From Methylocystis echinoides (GTDB lineage Bacteria > Pseudomonadota > Alphaproteobacteria > Rhizobiales > Beijerinckiaceae), in the NCBI RefSeq assembly GCF_027923385.1, contig NZ_BSEC01000001.1:3384001-3448000 (forward strand): a stretch of DNA of 64,000 bases. The letters run 5' to 3'. The notes beneath the pieces were generated by a model. It had not been told where the DNA came from. It made no database searches and was given only the letters and a program-made list of their open reading frames with translations. Positions 35,156 to 43,051 of the stretch are shown here, piece after piece; position 1 is the stretch's first letter, and each line of letters starts with the position of its first letter. The translations under genes and the position numbers were made by a program.

Positions 35156-35848
35156 ATGAAACTGGCATTGATCGACTCGCCTTTCTGGACGCTTGCGCAA
35201 GCGATCGACTGGATCGTTCACCGGGACGCTGACAAAGTGGCAGCCGGCGCTGACATTGGATCAGGGCCGGCAAGCGAGGAAGCGAACGCCGCCTTGTGGC
35301 AGAAGCTGCTCGCCGGCACCGTCCGGGCGAATGGTCGGCGCAACGGTGAGCGGCGGGAGATTCAGGCGATCGAATGGCTCGACCTGTCTGCCGGAAGCGC
35401 CAGCGCGAAGCCCTTCCTCCACCGCTTCTTCCCGGGAAAGGGAACCGTCGCGCTTGCCCGCATCGTCGCCACGCAAGGCGACGTGACGACCGCCGGGAAT
35501 GAGGCAAGGCGCGAGACGATCACCTATTCTGACGTTCGGGTGGCGCGCGACGACGTGCTGCGGGAATGGCCGGCGCGATCGCACGCGGGAATGGCGGCCA
35601 AGCGTGGTCGCCCGCAGAAGATCGACTGGCAAGGCGTGGTCTATCCCGAGGTCAATCGCCTGATGGATCATCACGGCGAGTTTGTTCCCTACGACCCGGA
35701 TTGGTATGCGCAGATCAGTCTGGAATCAAAAGTGCGGGAATTCCTTGTGCGAATGGTCGGCGAGGAAGCGACTCCAGTGACGAGCACGATCCGCGACCAT
35801 GTCGCGAAAGCCCTGAAGCTCTGGCGGGATAAGAAGGCCGGAAAATAG
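35156..35848 (+). CDS. Element-borne protein of unknown function
   Basis: 230 residues starting after GAGGG. Motifs: 'DSPFWTLAQAIDWIVHRDAD', 'RITYSDV'-like part 'ETITYSDVRVARDDVLREWP', and a basic C-terminus with 'KVREFLVRMVGEEATPVTST'. Similar proteins occur in alphaproteobacterial phages and islands, to my recollection, without a known role. The N-terminal half might hold a small binding domain; no catalytic motif seen. Confidence 0.75.
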   Translation: MKLALIDSPFWTLAQAIDWIVHRDADKVAAGADIGSGPASEEANAALWQKLLAGTVRANGRRNGERREIQAIEWLDLSAGSASAKPFLHRFFPGKGTVALARIVATQGDVTTAGNEARRETITYSDVRVARDDVLREWPARSHAGMAAKRGRPQKIDWQGVVYPEVNRLMDHHGEFVPYDPDWYAQISLESKVREFLVRMVGEEATPVTSTIRDHVAKALKLWRDKKAGK

Positions 35849-35942
35849 TTTCCGGCTTTTTCCGGCTTTTCCGGCCGACGGCGGCAAAAAATTTCGTCAA
35901 CATTCCTCCGCGTCGATCGCAACAGCGACCACGGAGAAGAAT
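35849..35942. other. Short repeat-rich gap
   Basis: Just after the stop, TTCCGGC recurs three times (TTTCCGGCTTTT spacing), a possible weak terminator or binding site; then the ribosome site of the next gene. Confidence 0.3.
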
Positions 35943-36158
35943 ATGACCAAAGACGAAGACAATCAGACCGCGCCGATTTGCTTCTCGCCGCGCACGGCCG
36001 CGAAGGCGCTCGGAATTGGCGTCACCACGCTCTACGCGGAAATGAAAGCCGGGCGGATCGCGGCTCGCAAGATCGGGCGCCGCACGATCATCATGCGCAC
36101 CGAGATTGAGCGCTATCTGGCGTCCCTTCCTTCGGCTTCGACGCACAAGGCGGCGTAG
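35943..36158 (+). CDS. Helix-turn-helix protein, AlpA/excisionase family
   Basis: 71 residues: 'FSPRTAAKALGIGVTTLYAE' and 'MKAGRIAARKIGRRTIIMRT' form the typical DNA-binding domain (HTH_17) with the 'R-Y-L' ending. GGAG precedes the ATG. It abuts the helicase gene by 2 bases, suggesting an operon for replication or excision. Confidence 0.85.
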   Translation: MTKDEDNQTAPICFSPRTAAKALGIGVTTLYAEMKAGRIAARKIGRRTIIMRTEIERYLASLPSASTHKAA

Positions 36159-36160
36159 CG

Positions 36161-37672
36161 ATGACGGGAAGAAAGAACCCGGCCGCGTGGGGCGCGGGCC
36201 GGGCTCCGATAACGACAAGCGTGCGGGCTGTCGGATCGGACGATAACCTTCACCACTTTCACGCGCAAGCGCCCGTTCTGCGGGATTATCAGGCGGCACT
36301 GGATCGGGACATTCGTGATGCCTACAGGCGCGGCGCGCGGCGCGTGCTTGCCGTCAGTCCGACCGGAAGCGGGAAGACAGTTCTTTTCGCCAGCGTCGTC
36401 GCTGGCGCCGCCCGGAAGGGCCGGCGCGTCCTGATCCTCGCGCATCGCGTCGAAATCATCGAACAGATCGGCGCGGCGCTGGATCGCCACGCCTTGCCCT
36501 TCGGCATGATTGCGCCGGGCGCGGATGAAACGGATCACGCGGTCCAGATCGCCTCTATCGCGACGCTCGCTCGCCGGCTGGATCGCTGGCGGGACCGCTT
36601 CGATCTGGTCGTGCTGGACGAATGCCACCACGCGCCGGCTGATAGCTGGCGCCGTGTGCTCGATGCCTTCCCGAGCGCGCGGCTCCTTGGCACAAGCGCA
36701 ACACCGGAAAGATTGGACGGTCGCGGGCTTGGCGACATTTTTGAGCACATGGTCGTCGGCCCGAGCGTCGCCGATCTGATCGCGGCCGGCCACCTGTCGC
36801 CCTTCACGATCTTTGCGCCGGCCAGCGCGCCCGACTTGAAGGGCGTGAGGACTCGCGCTGGCGACTATGCGACGGAAGACCTTCGCGAGCGCATGGGCGG
36901 CGCCATCGTCGAAAGCGCCGTGAAGGAGTATCAGCGCCTTTGCGCTGGCGTCCCGGCCGTCGCCTTCTGTCTGGACATTGCGCATTCGGAAGCCGTCGCG
37001 GCGGCCTTCCGGGCCGCTGGCGTGCGCGCCAAGCACGTCGATGGGGAAACGCCCGCCGATGAACGCCGCGCCGCTGTAGCGGCCCTTGGACGCGGCCAGA
37101 TCGACGTGCTGTGCAACGTCGCCTTGTTCGGCGAAGGCGTGGACGTGCCCGGGATCGGCGCGGCGATTTTGCTTCGTCCGACTCAAAGCCTCGCCTTGTT
37201 CTTGCAGCAATGCGGCCGGGCGCTTCGCCCGGCGCCGGGCAAGGCTCGGGCGCTCATTTTGGACTTCGCCAGCAATTCCAGCCGGCACGGTCTGCCTGAC
37301 GATCCGCGCGAGTGGTCGCTGGATTCCACCGCCCGCCGGGATCGGCCCACGGCCGCGATGCCGAAGGTGCGCCGCTGCCGGGAATGCGGCGCCGTGAATT
37401 CGATCCGCGCCGATCGCTGCGGGAATTGCGGCAATCCACTCGTCGTCAGCGTCGCTCGCCGGGAGATCGACATGCGCCTGCAGGAAGCCGGCGGCCATGG
37501 CGATCCGCGCGCCTTGGCGCTGGCCGCCCGGCTTCGACGCATGACCTACCGCGAACGCCTGCGTTGGGCCGGGCGCGACGAAGGCCGGCTGCGGGCGGTG
37601 GCGCGGGCCTGCAATTATCAGCCGGGTTGGGTCCGGCATGTGCTGGAAGAAATCGACGGAGGCGCGGCGTGA
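36161..37672 (+). CDS. SF2 DEAD/DEAH-type helicase with zinc-knuckle
   Basis: 503 residues. Motif I 'PTGSGKT' (67-73), motif II 'DECHH' (153-157), motif III 'LLGTSATPERLDG', motif VI 'QCGRALRPAPGK'. After the two RecA folds lies a four-cysteine zinc element 'CRECGAV...CGNCG', then a basic C-terminal tail. It is related to phage helicases with UvrB/type III-restriction-like cores (ERCC3-like). It likely opens the element origin or drives its replication, since the initiator-like gene overlaps its stop codon. Confidence 0.9.
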   Translation: MTGRKNPAAWGAGRAPITTSVRAVGSDDNLHHFHAQAPVLRDYQAALDRDIRDAYRRGARRVLAVSPTGSGKTVLFASVVAGAARKGRRVLILAHRVEIIEQIGAALDRHALPFGMIAPGADETDHAVQIASIATLARRLDRWRDRFDLVVLDECHHAPADSWRRVLDAFPSARLLGTSATPERLDGRGLGDIFEHMVVGPSVADLIAAGHLSPFTIFAPASAPDLKGVRTRAGDYATEDLRERMGGAIVESAVKEYQRLCAGVPAVAFCLDIAHSEAVAAAFRAAGVRAKHVDGETPADERRAAVAALGRGQIDVLCNVALFGEGVDVPGIGAAILLRPTQSLALFLQQCGRALRPAPGKARALILDFASNSSRHGLPDDPREWSLDSTARRDRPTAAMPKVRRCRECGAVNSIRADRCGNCGNPLVVSVARREIDMRLQEAGGHGDPRALALAARLRRMTYRERLRWAGRDEGRLRAVARACNYQPGWVRHVLEEIDGGAA

Positions 37673-38538
37673 CTGAGAATTTTGCGGCGTCGCCGCTCGA
37701 TCGGGTGAAATGGCTTGAGCAAGTCCAAGCCGACGAAGGGATGCGTGAGGGCGACATTGCAGCCGCCGTCGCGATCGCGGTCAGCGTCAACAGCAAAAAA
37801 GGCTACTGCTTCCTTGGAGCCGACGCGCTGGCGGAAGACGCGCACATGCCGATGCGCTCGATGGAGCGCCATATCGCGCGGCTGAAGGCTCGCGGCCATC
37901 TTGTCAGCAAGCGGCAAAGGCGCGCTCCGGCGCATCTTTTCGCTGTGCTGAAGGCCGCGAACCCCACGGATCGAGCGTCCCTTGATCCGCCACTTAATGG
38001 CGGTTCTAAAGCGGTTCTTGATCCGCAATCTAGTTGCGGTTCTAAAACCATTCTTGATCCGCCACTTTCCGAAGTAAGAACCGCCAAAAATGGCGTTAAG
38101 AACCGCCAACCCGGTTTTTCAAACGGCGCGAAATCAATCACTTGCGATTCGTATACAAGGGATAACAAGGGAGTACAAGGGACCGCCGCTTCGGCGGCGC
38201 GCCCAAGCGCGTCCGCCTTCGCGTCGGAGGATCACCCCAAAGATGGTCAGTACTGCCGCGAGGGAAATCTGGATTCAGGCGGCGGGACGCTGACGCGCCC
38301 GCCTGATCCATTGCCCAAGAAAACACCCGGCAATCGTCGCGGCCTTCAGCAAGGCGCGGCGGCTTCGATCAGCGCCAAGCTCAGAAAGAAGATCATCGCT
38401 GAATACGAGGACTTCGAAACCGTCGAAGATATTGCCAAGCGGCACGGCTGCGACCTCTCAATCGTTCAGGCTCTCGCCGACCAAGTGGAGCGACGGTATG
38501 CGAGATTGCGCGAAGCCCATGTGGACGATGGAGCCTGA
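37669..38538 (+). CDS. Replication-initiator-like HTH protein with internal iterons
   Basis: The GTG at 37669 overlaps the helicase stop (GTGA), giving 289 residues. Residues of about 30-90 form a winged HTH ('YCFLGADALAEDAHMPMRSM', 'ERHIARLKARGHLVSKRQRR'). The middle holds three copies of a 12-residue unit of the type 'LDPPLNGGSKAV', encoded by 36-bp DNA repeats. The C-terminus is a second HTH-like segment ('YEDFETVEDIAKRHGCDLSI'). This layout recalls phage O-type initiators whose gene contains the origin. Function by analogy only. Confidence 0.75.
   Translation: MTENFAASPLDRVKWLEQVQADEGMREGDIAAAVAIAVSVNSKKGYCFLGADALAEDAHMPMRSMERHIARLKARGHLVSKRQRRAPAHLFAVLKAANPTDRASLDPPLNGGSKAVLDPQSSCGSKTILDPPLSEVRTAKNGVKNRQPGFSNGAKSITCDSYTRDNKGVQGTAASAARPSASAFASEDHPKDGQYCREGNLDSGGGTLTRPPDPLPKKTPGNRRGLQQGAAASISAKLRKKIIAEYEDFETVEDIAKRHGCDLSIVQALADQVERRYARLREAHVDDGA
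37981..38110. repeat. Iteron cluster with covarying palindromes, candidate replication origin
   Basis: 36-bp units start at 37981, 38017 and 38053 (all CTTGATCCGC). Unit 1 holds CCGCCA-cttaa-TGGCGG, unit 2 CCGCAA-tctag-TTGCGG: both arms changed together. A further palindrome and inverted AGAACCGCC copies follow up to 38107. The stretch is less G+C-rich than the surrounding gene. Confidence 0.7.
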
Positions 38539-38539
38539 T

Positions 38540-38926
38540 ATGTCCGGCGCTGTCGGAACAATCAAAGGTCGCCTTGTTCGACTGACCGCCGAGCGCGTGG
38601 CGAGGAATCGCGCCCGCTTCTGCGTCGCGATCGTCAGCGTTTGGGACGCTCGCCAGAAGATCGAAACGCACTGGCGCGTCGTCTTGGTCGGCAAGGCGCT
38701 TGAGGCGTCCCGGCTTATCGCCATTGGCGAGACGATCGAGCTTCGCGGCGAAATCCACGCGCGGCTGGAATCGCACATGGACGGGCGGCCAAGGGTCGGC
38801 ATGGCGATGGTCGCGCGTTCGCTGATCCCGAGAAGCGAGCGCCCGGCGCGATCCTCCCGCCAACCCGCCACGCCGCGCGAGCGCGCGGAAGCCATTTTCA
38901 CGAAGCAAATGGAGTTGCAGCTATGA
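38540..38926 (+). CDS. Probable SSB-like OB-fold protein
   Basis: The ATG at 38540 has GGAG 8 bases upstream and follows the initiator stop by one base. The 128-residue product 'MSGAVGTIKGRLVRLTAERV', 'ARFCVAIVSVWDAR', 'THWRVVLVGKALEASRLIAI', 'ETIELRGEIHARLE' follows the beta-barrel pattern of single-stranded DNA-binding proteins (G-x-V, W-x-x-V-x-x-G-K, G-D/E-x-I-x-L-x-G). The C-terminus lacks the acidic DIPF tail. A role at the element's replication fork is inferred. Confidence 0.6.
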   Translation: MSGAVGTIKGRLVRLTAERVARNRARFCVAIVSVWDARQKIETHWRVVLVGKALEASRLIAIGETIELRGEIHARLESHMDGRPRVGMAMVARSLIPRSERPARSSRQPATPRERAEAIFTKQMELQL

Positions 38927-39267
38927 CTCCCGCTGATCGCCTTCGCCAGCAAGCCGCCGACCTTCTCGCGCTGGCCGACGAACTCGACGGCGCGCAAGGC
39001 GCGCGCCCGTCGATCGACGTTCCCGATCAGGACGAGCAGTGGATCGACACCGGAAGGGCGATGAAGATCGCGAGGGTGTCCCATAGCACGGTCATAAGGT
39101 GGTGCCGTCGCTACCGGATCGGGCATCGGCTTCCTTCTGGGCAATGGCGCGTGGGCCGCCGCGCGCTGCTCACCTTTCTCGCCGGGCGCGAGGACGCAAG
39201 GAATGGCGAAAATGGTGACGGTGAAGGGATTCCAGTGACCACGTTCGTTGCGCATGATCGGCTTTGA
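38923..39267 (+). CDS. Small helix-turn-helix protein
   Basis: 114 residues; the ATG overlaps the preceding stop (ATGA). An N-terminal helix 'DRLRQQAADLLALADELD' is followed by a DNA-binding domain 'WIDTGRAMKIARVSHSTVIR', 'WCRRYRIGHRLPSGQWRVGR' of the MerR/excisionase type. The end is acidic and loose. Regulatory or DNA-marking role likely. Confidence 0.75.
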   Translation: MTPADRLRQQAADLLALADELDGAQGARPSIDVPDQDEQWIDTGRAMKIARVSHSTVIRWCRRYRIGHRLPSGQWRVGRRALLTFLAGREDARNGENGDGEGIPVTTFVAHDRL

Positions 39268-39282
39268 AAAACGGAGCCGAAC

Positions 39283-40437
39283 ATGGACCTGACCAAGTTT
39301 TCGAACTTCCTGCCCGAAGCGGCCGGCTTCCGGCCGCCCGCCGGCCCGAGGGCTTCCGCCGACGCCGCGCCCGGCACCGCGCCCGCGATCGGCGGCAATG
39401 CGCCCGCTGCCAGCGGCGGCAACAATCCGCCGGCCGTCGCCGCGCCGAGCTACATGCCGTTCTACCAAGGCGATCCGCTTGCTCGCTTGCCCGGCCCGGC
39501 GCGCGATTTTCTTCGCAATCTCGAAAGCGACGTGGACGCGGCCAGCGCGGCCATCGGCGCTCTGCTTGATCGCCTGAACGAAACGCTCCTGTCGAAGCAA
39601 TCGGCCGGGAACCGCCTTCGCGCGCTCGAAAGCCGCTTCGGGAATCGGCTGGACGAAGGCGATCCTTCGCTGATCGACGCGCGGGCGAAACTCGCGGAAG
39701 CCGCCGACGAATACGATCGTGTTCGCGCCGAAGTGGATCGCCGCTCTGAAGCCGTGAAGCCTTTGCGCGAGTTGCACGCGAATCTTCGCGCCTACTGCGA
39801 ACGCGATCTGATCCACGCTCCGTCGATCGAAGCCGCGTCGGCTGTCGTCTCCGTCCCGGCGCTGAAGCCCAATGAGCGGTGGATCGACATTATCGACCGC
39901 GCTCGTCAGAAGGTGGAAAAGCTCCGTGCCGACGCGATGGCGATCGAGGACGCGCCGATCCATTCGACGGAGGCGAAGGCTCGGGCTGCCGCGCAGATCG
40001 AAGAACTTGCCGCGCGCGGTCGGCCGAACGTCCTTGCGCTGCTGGAAGGCGGTCGGGCGTTCGAATGGCCTTCCCGCTATAAGCTCGGTGACATTTCGTT
40101 CGACGCCGCCGGGAAGCCTGTCGGGACGGCCGGGCACGGCCGTTGGGAGCCTGATCCGATCGCGCTGCTTTGCTGGTCGCACAAGAACGCGATCCTTTCC
40201 GGCGTGCTCGATGAAATCGACCGGCAAGCCGACGACGCCAGCGCTTTGACCGACGATCAGCGGACGAAGAAGCGCCGGCAAGTCGCCGAGGCGCTTCTGC
40301 AGGCCGAAAGGCTTGAGGAAGCCCTTGTGCTCGCCGCCGCCAAGGAAGGCGTGGCGATTGCGCGCCGCAGCGACATTGACCCGCGCGCGGTCCTTGGACT
40401 TTCCGACTCGTGCCCGGCTCCGCGCAGGGACTTCTAA
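39283..40437 (+). CDS. Coiled-coil protein of unknown function
   Basis: 384 residues after GGAG. Residues 20-60 are Pro/Ala/Gly-rich and disordered. Residues of about 75-150 are a coiled coil ('FLRNLESDVDAASAAIGALL', 'LAEAADEYDRVRAEVDRRSE'). The remainder is helical with 'RARQKVEKLRADAMAIED'. Phage genomes code for such proteins near replication and packaging genes; no catalytic motif. It could be scaffold- or remodelling-like, but this is speculation. Confidence 0.75.
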   Translation: MDLTKFSNFLPEAAGFRPPAGPRASADAAPGTAPAIGGNAPAASGGNNPPAVAAPSYMPFYQGDPLARLPGPARDFLRNLESDVDAASAAIGALLDRLNETLLSKQSAGNRLRALESRFGNRLDEGDPSLIDARAKLAEAADEYDRVRAEVDRRSEAVKPLRELHANLRAYCERDLIHAPSIEAASAVVSVPALKPNERWIDIIDRARQKVEKLRADAMAIEDAPIHSTEAKARAAAQIEELAARGRPNVLALLEGGRAFEWPSRYKLGDISFDAAGKPVGTAGHGRWEPDPIALLCWSHKNAILSGVLDEIDRQADDASALTDDQRTKKRRQVAEALLQAERLEEALVLAAAKEGVAIARRSDIDPRAVLGLSDSCPAPRRDF

Positions 40438-40525
40438 TCGAACCGGCCGCCGGCCCGGGCATCGGCGGTCGTGGGGCGGCGCTTCCGGGAGCCGCCCCAA
40501 CCCATCCAAACGGAGACTGATCCAA

Positions 40526-40750
40526 ATGACCACGAAGGCTGAATTGGTTCGCGCCATCATCGCTGCTGCTGATGCCGCTCCCGCGCCCGTTGCCGCGTCC
40601 ATCGCGCCTGTCGCGCCCGCTGTCGCCGCTGTGGCCTATGCGCCCGCGCCCGTCGCCAGCACGCCGGCCGTCGATCATGCGGCGCTGTGGGACAAGGCTA
40701 TCGCCCGGGTCAATGCGCGTGTCCGCGCCAGCCGCGTGGGCATTGCCTGA
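40526..40750 (+). CDS. Small Ala/Pro-rich protein
   Basis: 74 residues from the ATG at 40526 (GGAG 11 bases upstream): 'MTTKAELVRAIIAAADAAPA', a long Ala/Pro/Val linker, and a C-terminal helix 'HAALWDKAIARVNARVRASR'. No homologue recognised. A GC-rich hairpin at 40473-40500 precedes it. Confidence 0.6.
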   Translation: MTTKAELVRAIIAAADAAPAPVAASIAPVAPAVAAVAYAPAPVASTPAVDHAALWDKAIARVNARVRASRVGIA

Positions 40751-41017
40751 TTACGAGAACGGCCGCCTTCTTCCGATCGCAGGCGGCCAGCGCCGGGTGT
40801 TTTCTCCTTTGGCCCGGCAGGGATCGCGACCGGCCGTCAACTGGTCGCGATCCCAACTCCATAGGGTGGGTATTGGGTGGGCCTATCGAATTTAAGGTAC
40901 CTTTTTTCAGGAACTTAGCTTGCGGGGCCGCCGCCGCCCAATAAACGCGGATTTTTTGCATCGGTTTTTTCGGGATTGCATCGCATATCCATAGGCGCAG
41001 GCAATGGATGAAGGATC
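40751..41017. other. Non-coding gap before the small-terminase gene
   Basis: 267 bases. It includes a perfect 12-bp inverted repeat (40820-40854) and T-rich runs near 40903 and 40955. A promoter or a packaging (cos/pac) site could lie here. Confidence 0.4.
40820..40854. repeat. Perfect 12-bp inverted repeat upstream of terS-like gene
   Basis: GGGATCGCGACC (40820-40831) and GGTCGCGATCCC (40843-40854), spacer 11 bases, no T-run. About 165 bases before the small terminase start. Operator or packaging-site candidate. Confidence 0.6.
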
Positions 41018-41704
41018 ATGGCGAAGGCGCTGGAAATAGGCATTACGGAAGCGGCGGCGCTGTTGGGAGCGACCGAGAATGAGCTTCGGGCGCTTGCCCG
41101 CTCGGGCGTGATTCCGAAGCCTTCAGGCGACGGCAAGTTTCCGATGGTCCGGCTGGTGCAAAGCTTCGTGGCCTTCTGTCGCGATCCGCGCTTGTCGGAA
41201 GTGAAGGCGGCGGCCGAGATTGGCGTCTCCCGTCAGTGGCTCGCCCATCTTGCGGCTGAAGGCGTCTTCAAGCGCGGCCGGGATGGGCTTTATTCCATGA
41301 CCGAGGTCTGGCGGGCCTACACGACATGGTTGAGGTCCGAAAACCGCCGTGCCGTGCGCGGCGACGCCGACACCGCCTATCGCGACGCCAAGCGCAAAAA
41401 GCTCGAAATGGAAATTGCCATCCGCGAGGGCGAACTGATCGAGACGGCCGACGCGATCGACGTGGTGGATTACGTGCTCGGCGCGCTTCGCGGTGATCTG
41501 GCAGGCGTGCCGGCGCGCGCGACGCGCGATCTTACGGCCAGGCGGGCGATCGAGGCGGAAATCGACCGCGCGCTTTCGACGGCTTGCGACCGGCTTGCGC
41601 GAGCGGCCGAAGCGTCGCGACGCGGCGTCAACATTCTTGCCGAAGAAGCCGAAGTGTTGGCGGCGCCGTCCTATCGGCGCGGACGACGGAAGGAGACGAA
41701 ATGA
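41018..41704 (+). CDS. terS: Small terminase subunit, Nu1-like
   Basis: 228 residues after AAGGATC. Two HTH modules lie in the N-terminal half ('GITEAAALLGATENELRALA' and 'AAAEIGVSRQWLAHLAAEGV'), then 'AYRDAKRKKLEMEIAIREGE', 'LIETADAIDVVDYVLGALRG' and 'GVPARATRDLTARRAIEAEI', which is the pattern of phage lambda Nu1-type DNA-packaging proteins. A TerS binds pac/cos DNA and recruits a large terminase; no large terminase gene is present in the element, so it would need one from a helper phage. This is the key satellite hallmark. Confidence 0.75.
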   Translation: MAKALEIGITEAAALLGATENELRALARSGVIPKPSGDGKFPMVRLVQSFVAFCRDPRLSEVKAAAEIGVSRQWLAHLAAEGVFKRGRDGLYSMTEVWRAYTTWLRSENRRAVRGDADTAYRDAKRKKLEMEIAIREGELIETADAIDVVDYVLGALRGDLAGVPARATRDLTARRAIEAEIDRALSTACDRLARAAEASRRGVNILAEEAEVLAAPSYRRGRRKETK

Positions 41705-41943
41705 CGGACGATCTTCTGGACAAGCTGGCCGCAGCGCCGACCGGCCATATCAGCCCGAGCGAATTGCGCGCGCGCATGGTGGCCGCGCTTGAAGGACTCC
41801 GCGACGATCTTCGTGCCAATGCGGACAAGCTGGACGCCATGTCGCCGGAAGACGCTGCGGCGCGGATTGGTGAGCTCGTCGATCAAGCCCGCGATCGGGC
41901 GAAGGCGGAACTTGGCGCGTCCCTTCGCCGGAGGGCGCACTGA
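41701..41943 (+). CDS. Small helical protein downstream of terS
   Basis: 80 residues; ATG overlaps the terS stop (ATGA). Helical, acidic: 'LDKLAAAPTGHISPSELRAR', 'LEGLRDDLRANADKLDAM', 'RIGELVDQARDRAKAELGAS'. No family recognised. Translational coupling suggests it acts with the terminase subunit. Confidence 0.7.
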   Translation: MTDDLLDKLAAAPTGHISPSELRARMVAALEGLRDDLRANADKLDAMSPEDAAARIGELVDQARDRAKAELGASLRRRAH

Positions 41944-42233
41944 TGGGAAGCCGGGCGAAGGGCGAATGCTCAATTCGTGCGTGTCGGCGCCCCCGCTACG
42001 GCGCGAATTATTGCCGCAATCATTTGGGCCAAGCAAACAACGGGACGCTGAACGAACCAACCGGCCGGGGCCGGATGAAGAAGCAGCCGGAAACGTGCGG
42101 GATCAAGGACTGCGACGGGAAGGCGGTCGCGAGGAATTTGTGCATGAAGCACTACGGGCGCTGGCGTCGCGCGGGCGGGATTCGATTGCAGCCGAATTTC
42201 GTGTGCCTGCCGGTGCCGCGCTCAAAGAAATAG
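41943..42233 (+). CDS. Two-zinc-knuckle protein (HNH/treble-clef-like)
   Basis: 96 residues, ATG overlapping the previous stop. Two copies of C-x4-C-x8-9-C-x2-H occur: 'CSIRACRRPRYGANYCRNH' and 'CGIKDCDGKAVARNLCMKH', each followed by a basic/Gly stretch. Such knuckles are common in phage HNH-linked and DNA-binding proteins. No HNH catalytic triad is visible, so it may only bind DNA. Confidence 0.7.
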   Translation: MGSRAKGECSIRACRRPRYGANYCRNHLGQANNGTLNEPTGRGRMKKQPETCGIKDCDGKAVARNLCMKHYGRWRRAGGIRLQPNFVCLPVPRSKK

Positions 42234-42256
42234 GGCCGCCCTTGCGGGACGGCCCT
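42232..42256 (+). terminator. Hairpin overlapping the stop of the zinc-knuckle gene
   Basis: AGGGCCGCCC / GGGaCGGCCCT stem with one bulged A and a TTGC loop; no T-run. It closes the rightward gene series of the element. Confidence 0.55.
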
Positions 42257-42346
42257 CGATGCGTTGCGGCGCGTTGCCGGGCGCTGCGTGGCCAAGCGAA
42301 GCGCAGCGTAGCGGCGCGATGCGTGGCGCGGCGGCGCTGACGATCA
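42255..42346. repeat. Degenerate GCG-rich low-complexity repeat
   Basis: Iterations of GCGTTGCGG/GCGATGCGTGGCG-like words; a similar stretch lies at 47090-47165 near the other end. Not coding by appearance. Confidence 0.4.
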
Positions 42347-42508
42347 CTAACCTTCTTCCCGCTGTCCCGCAATGATCCCCACCTTATCGTCAGCGACGTA
42401 GCCGGTGAATTCGCCAGCGATACGCGGGACGATCCGCACGCGCTCGCCATCAAGGTTTTCCTCGACCGCCTTGGCGACCATATCGTCAAAGGAAGCCCAA
42501 TCGACCAT
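42347..42508 (-). CDS. 53-residue protein, phage-like
   Basis: ATG at 42508, TAG at 42347. Sequence 'MVDWASFDDMVAKAVEENLD', 'GERVRIVPRIAGEFTGYVAD' has good codon bias and a mixed alpha/beta pattern. It faintly resembles the beginning of phage head-tail joining-type proteins but is too short to assign. Ribosome site weak (AAGG about 12 bases upstream). Confidence 0.55.
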   Translation of the reverse strand: MVDWASFDDMVAKAVEENLDGERVRIVPRIAGEFTGYVADDKVGIIAGQREEG

Positions 42509-42677
42509 GATGGCGAGCCTTTTTTAAGAAAATCGTTGGTAGCCAACGATTTCAGGTGCGCTTGCCCTTCAGCGAGCAAGTGGCCGCCCGGCCTATCCGG
42601 CGATTGCCGGAACGCGCGCCATCCGGCGACAATTCGGCCGGGCGAGCCTTTCAGATACCCCGAAATTATTTCGGAGT

Positions 42678-43051
42678 TTAGCGCTTGCCCTTCAGCAGGA
42701 CGCGCGGGCGGGTGCACCAATGAAGGGCGTTCGTCTGCCACTCCATATTCACGCCCTTGAAGGCGCTTCGGCCAATCTCGACCACCGGCATGGCGCGCCG
42801 ATCGGTGATCTTTCCGCCAGCAATGCCGGTCGGCCGATCCGACCAACACTTCGGCGCTTCAGCCTTTTCGGTTCGCTTCCTTTGGGGAAGGGAACCCGTC
42901 GCTTCGGCTGACGGGTTCCGCTTTCCCGGCGAATACTGGTTCGCTCCGGTCCTGTTGCCGCCCTTCGCCTTTTCCATTTCCTTGAGCAGCGCGCCGGCCT
43001 TGCGGCGCGGAGACGGATTTCGCAAGCCTGCCTTTCGGGCGCTTCACGCAC
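42678..43051 (-). pseudogene. 3' fragment of a phage-island gene, frameshifted
   Basis: Two frames together give a plausible protein: 'REAPERQACEIRLRA' (from 43051) then, after an apparent one-base loss near 43012, 'RKAGALLKEMEKAKGGNRTG' continuing to 'VEIGRSAFKGVNMEWQTNAL' and stop. The family pattern 'EIRLRAERKAGELLKEMEKA' is common in alphaproteobacterial phages and islands. Its 5' part is missing where the plus-strand ParB-like frame begins. Confidence 0.5.

Noticed and set aside
37312..37668. N-terminal extension of the initiator-like gene
   Set aside because: It overlaps the helicase gene in another frame; the GTG at 37669 fused to the helicase stop is the natural start.
37981..38110. 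CRISPR array
   Set aside because: The 36-bp periodicity is tandem repetition without unique spacers and lies in frame inside a gene.
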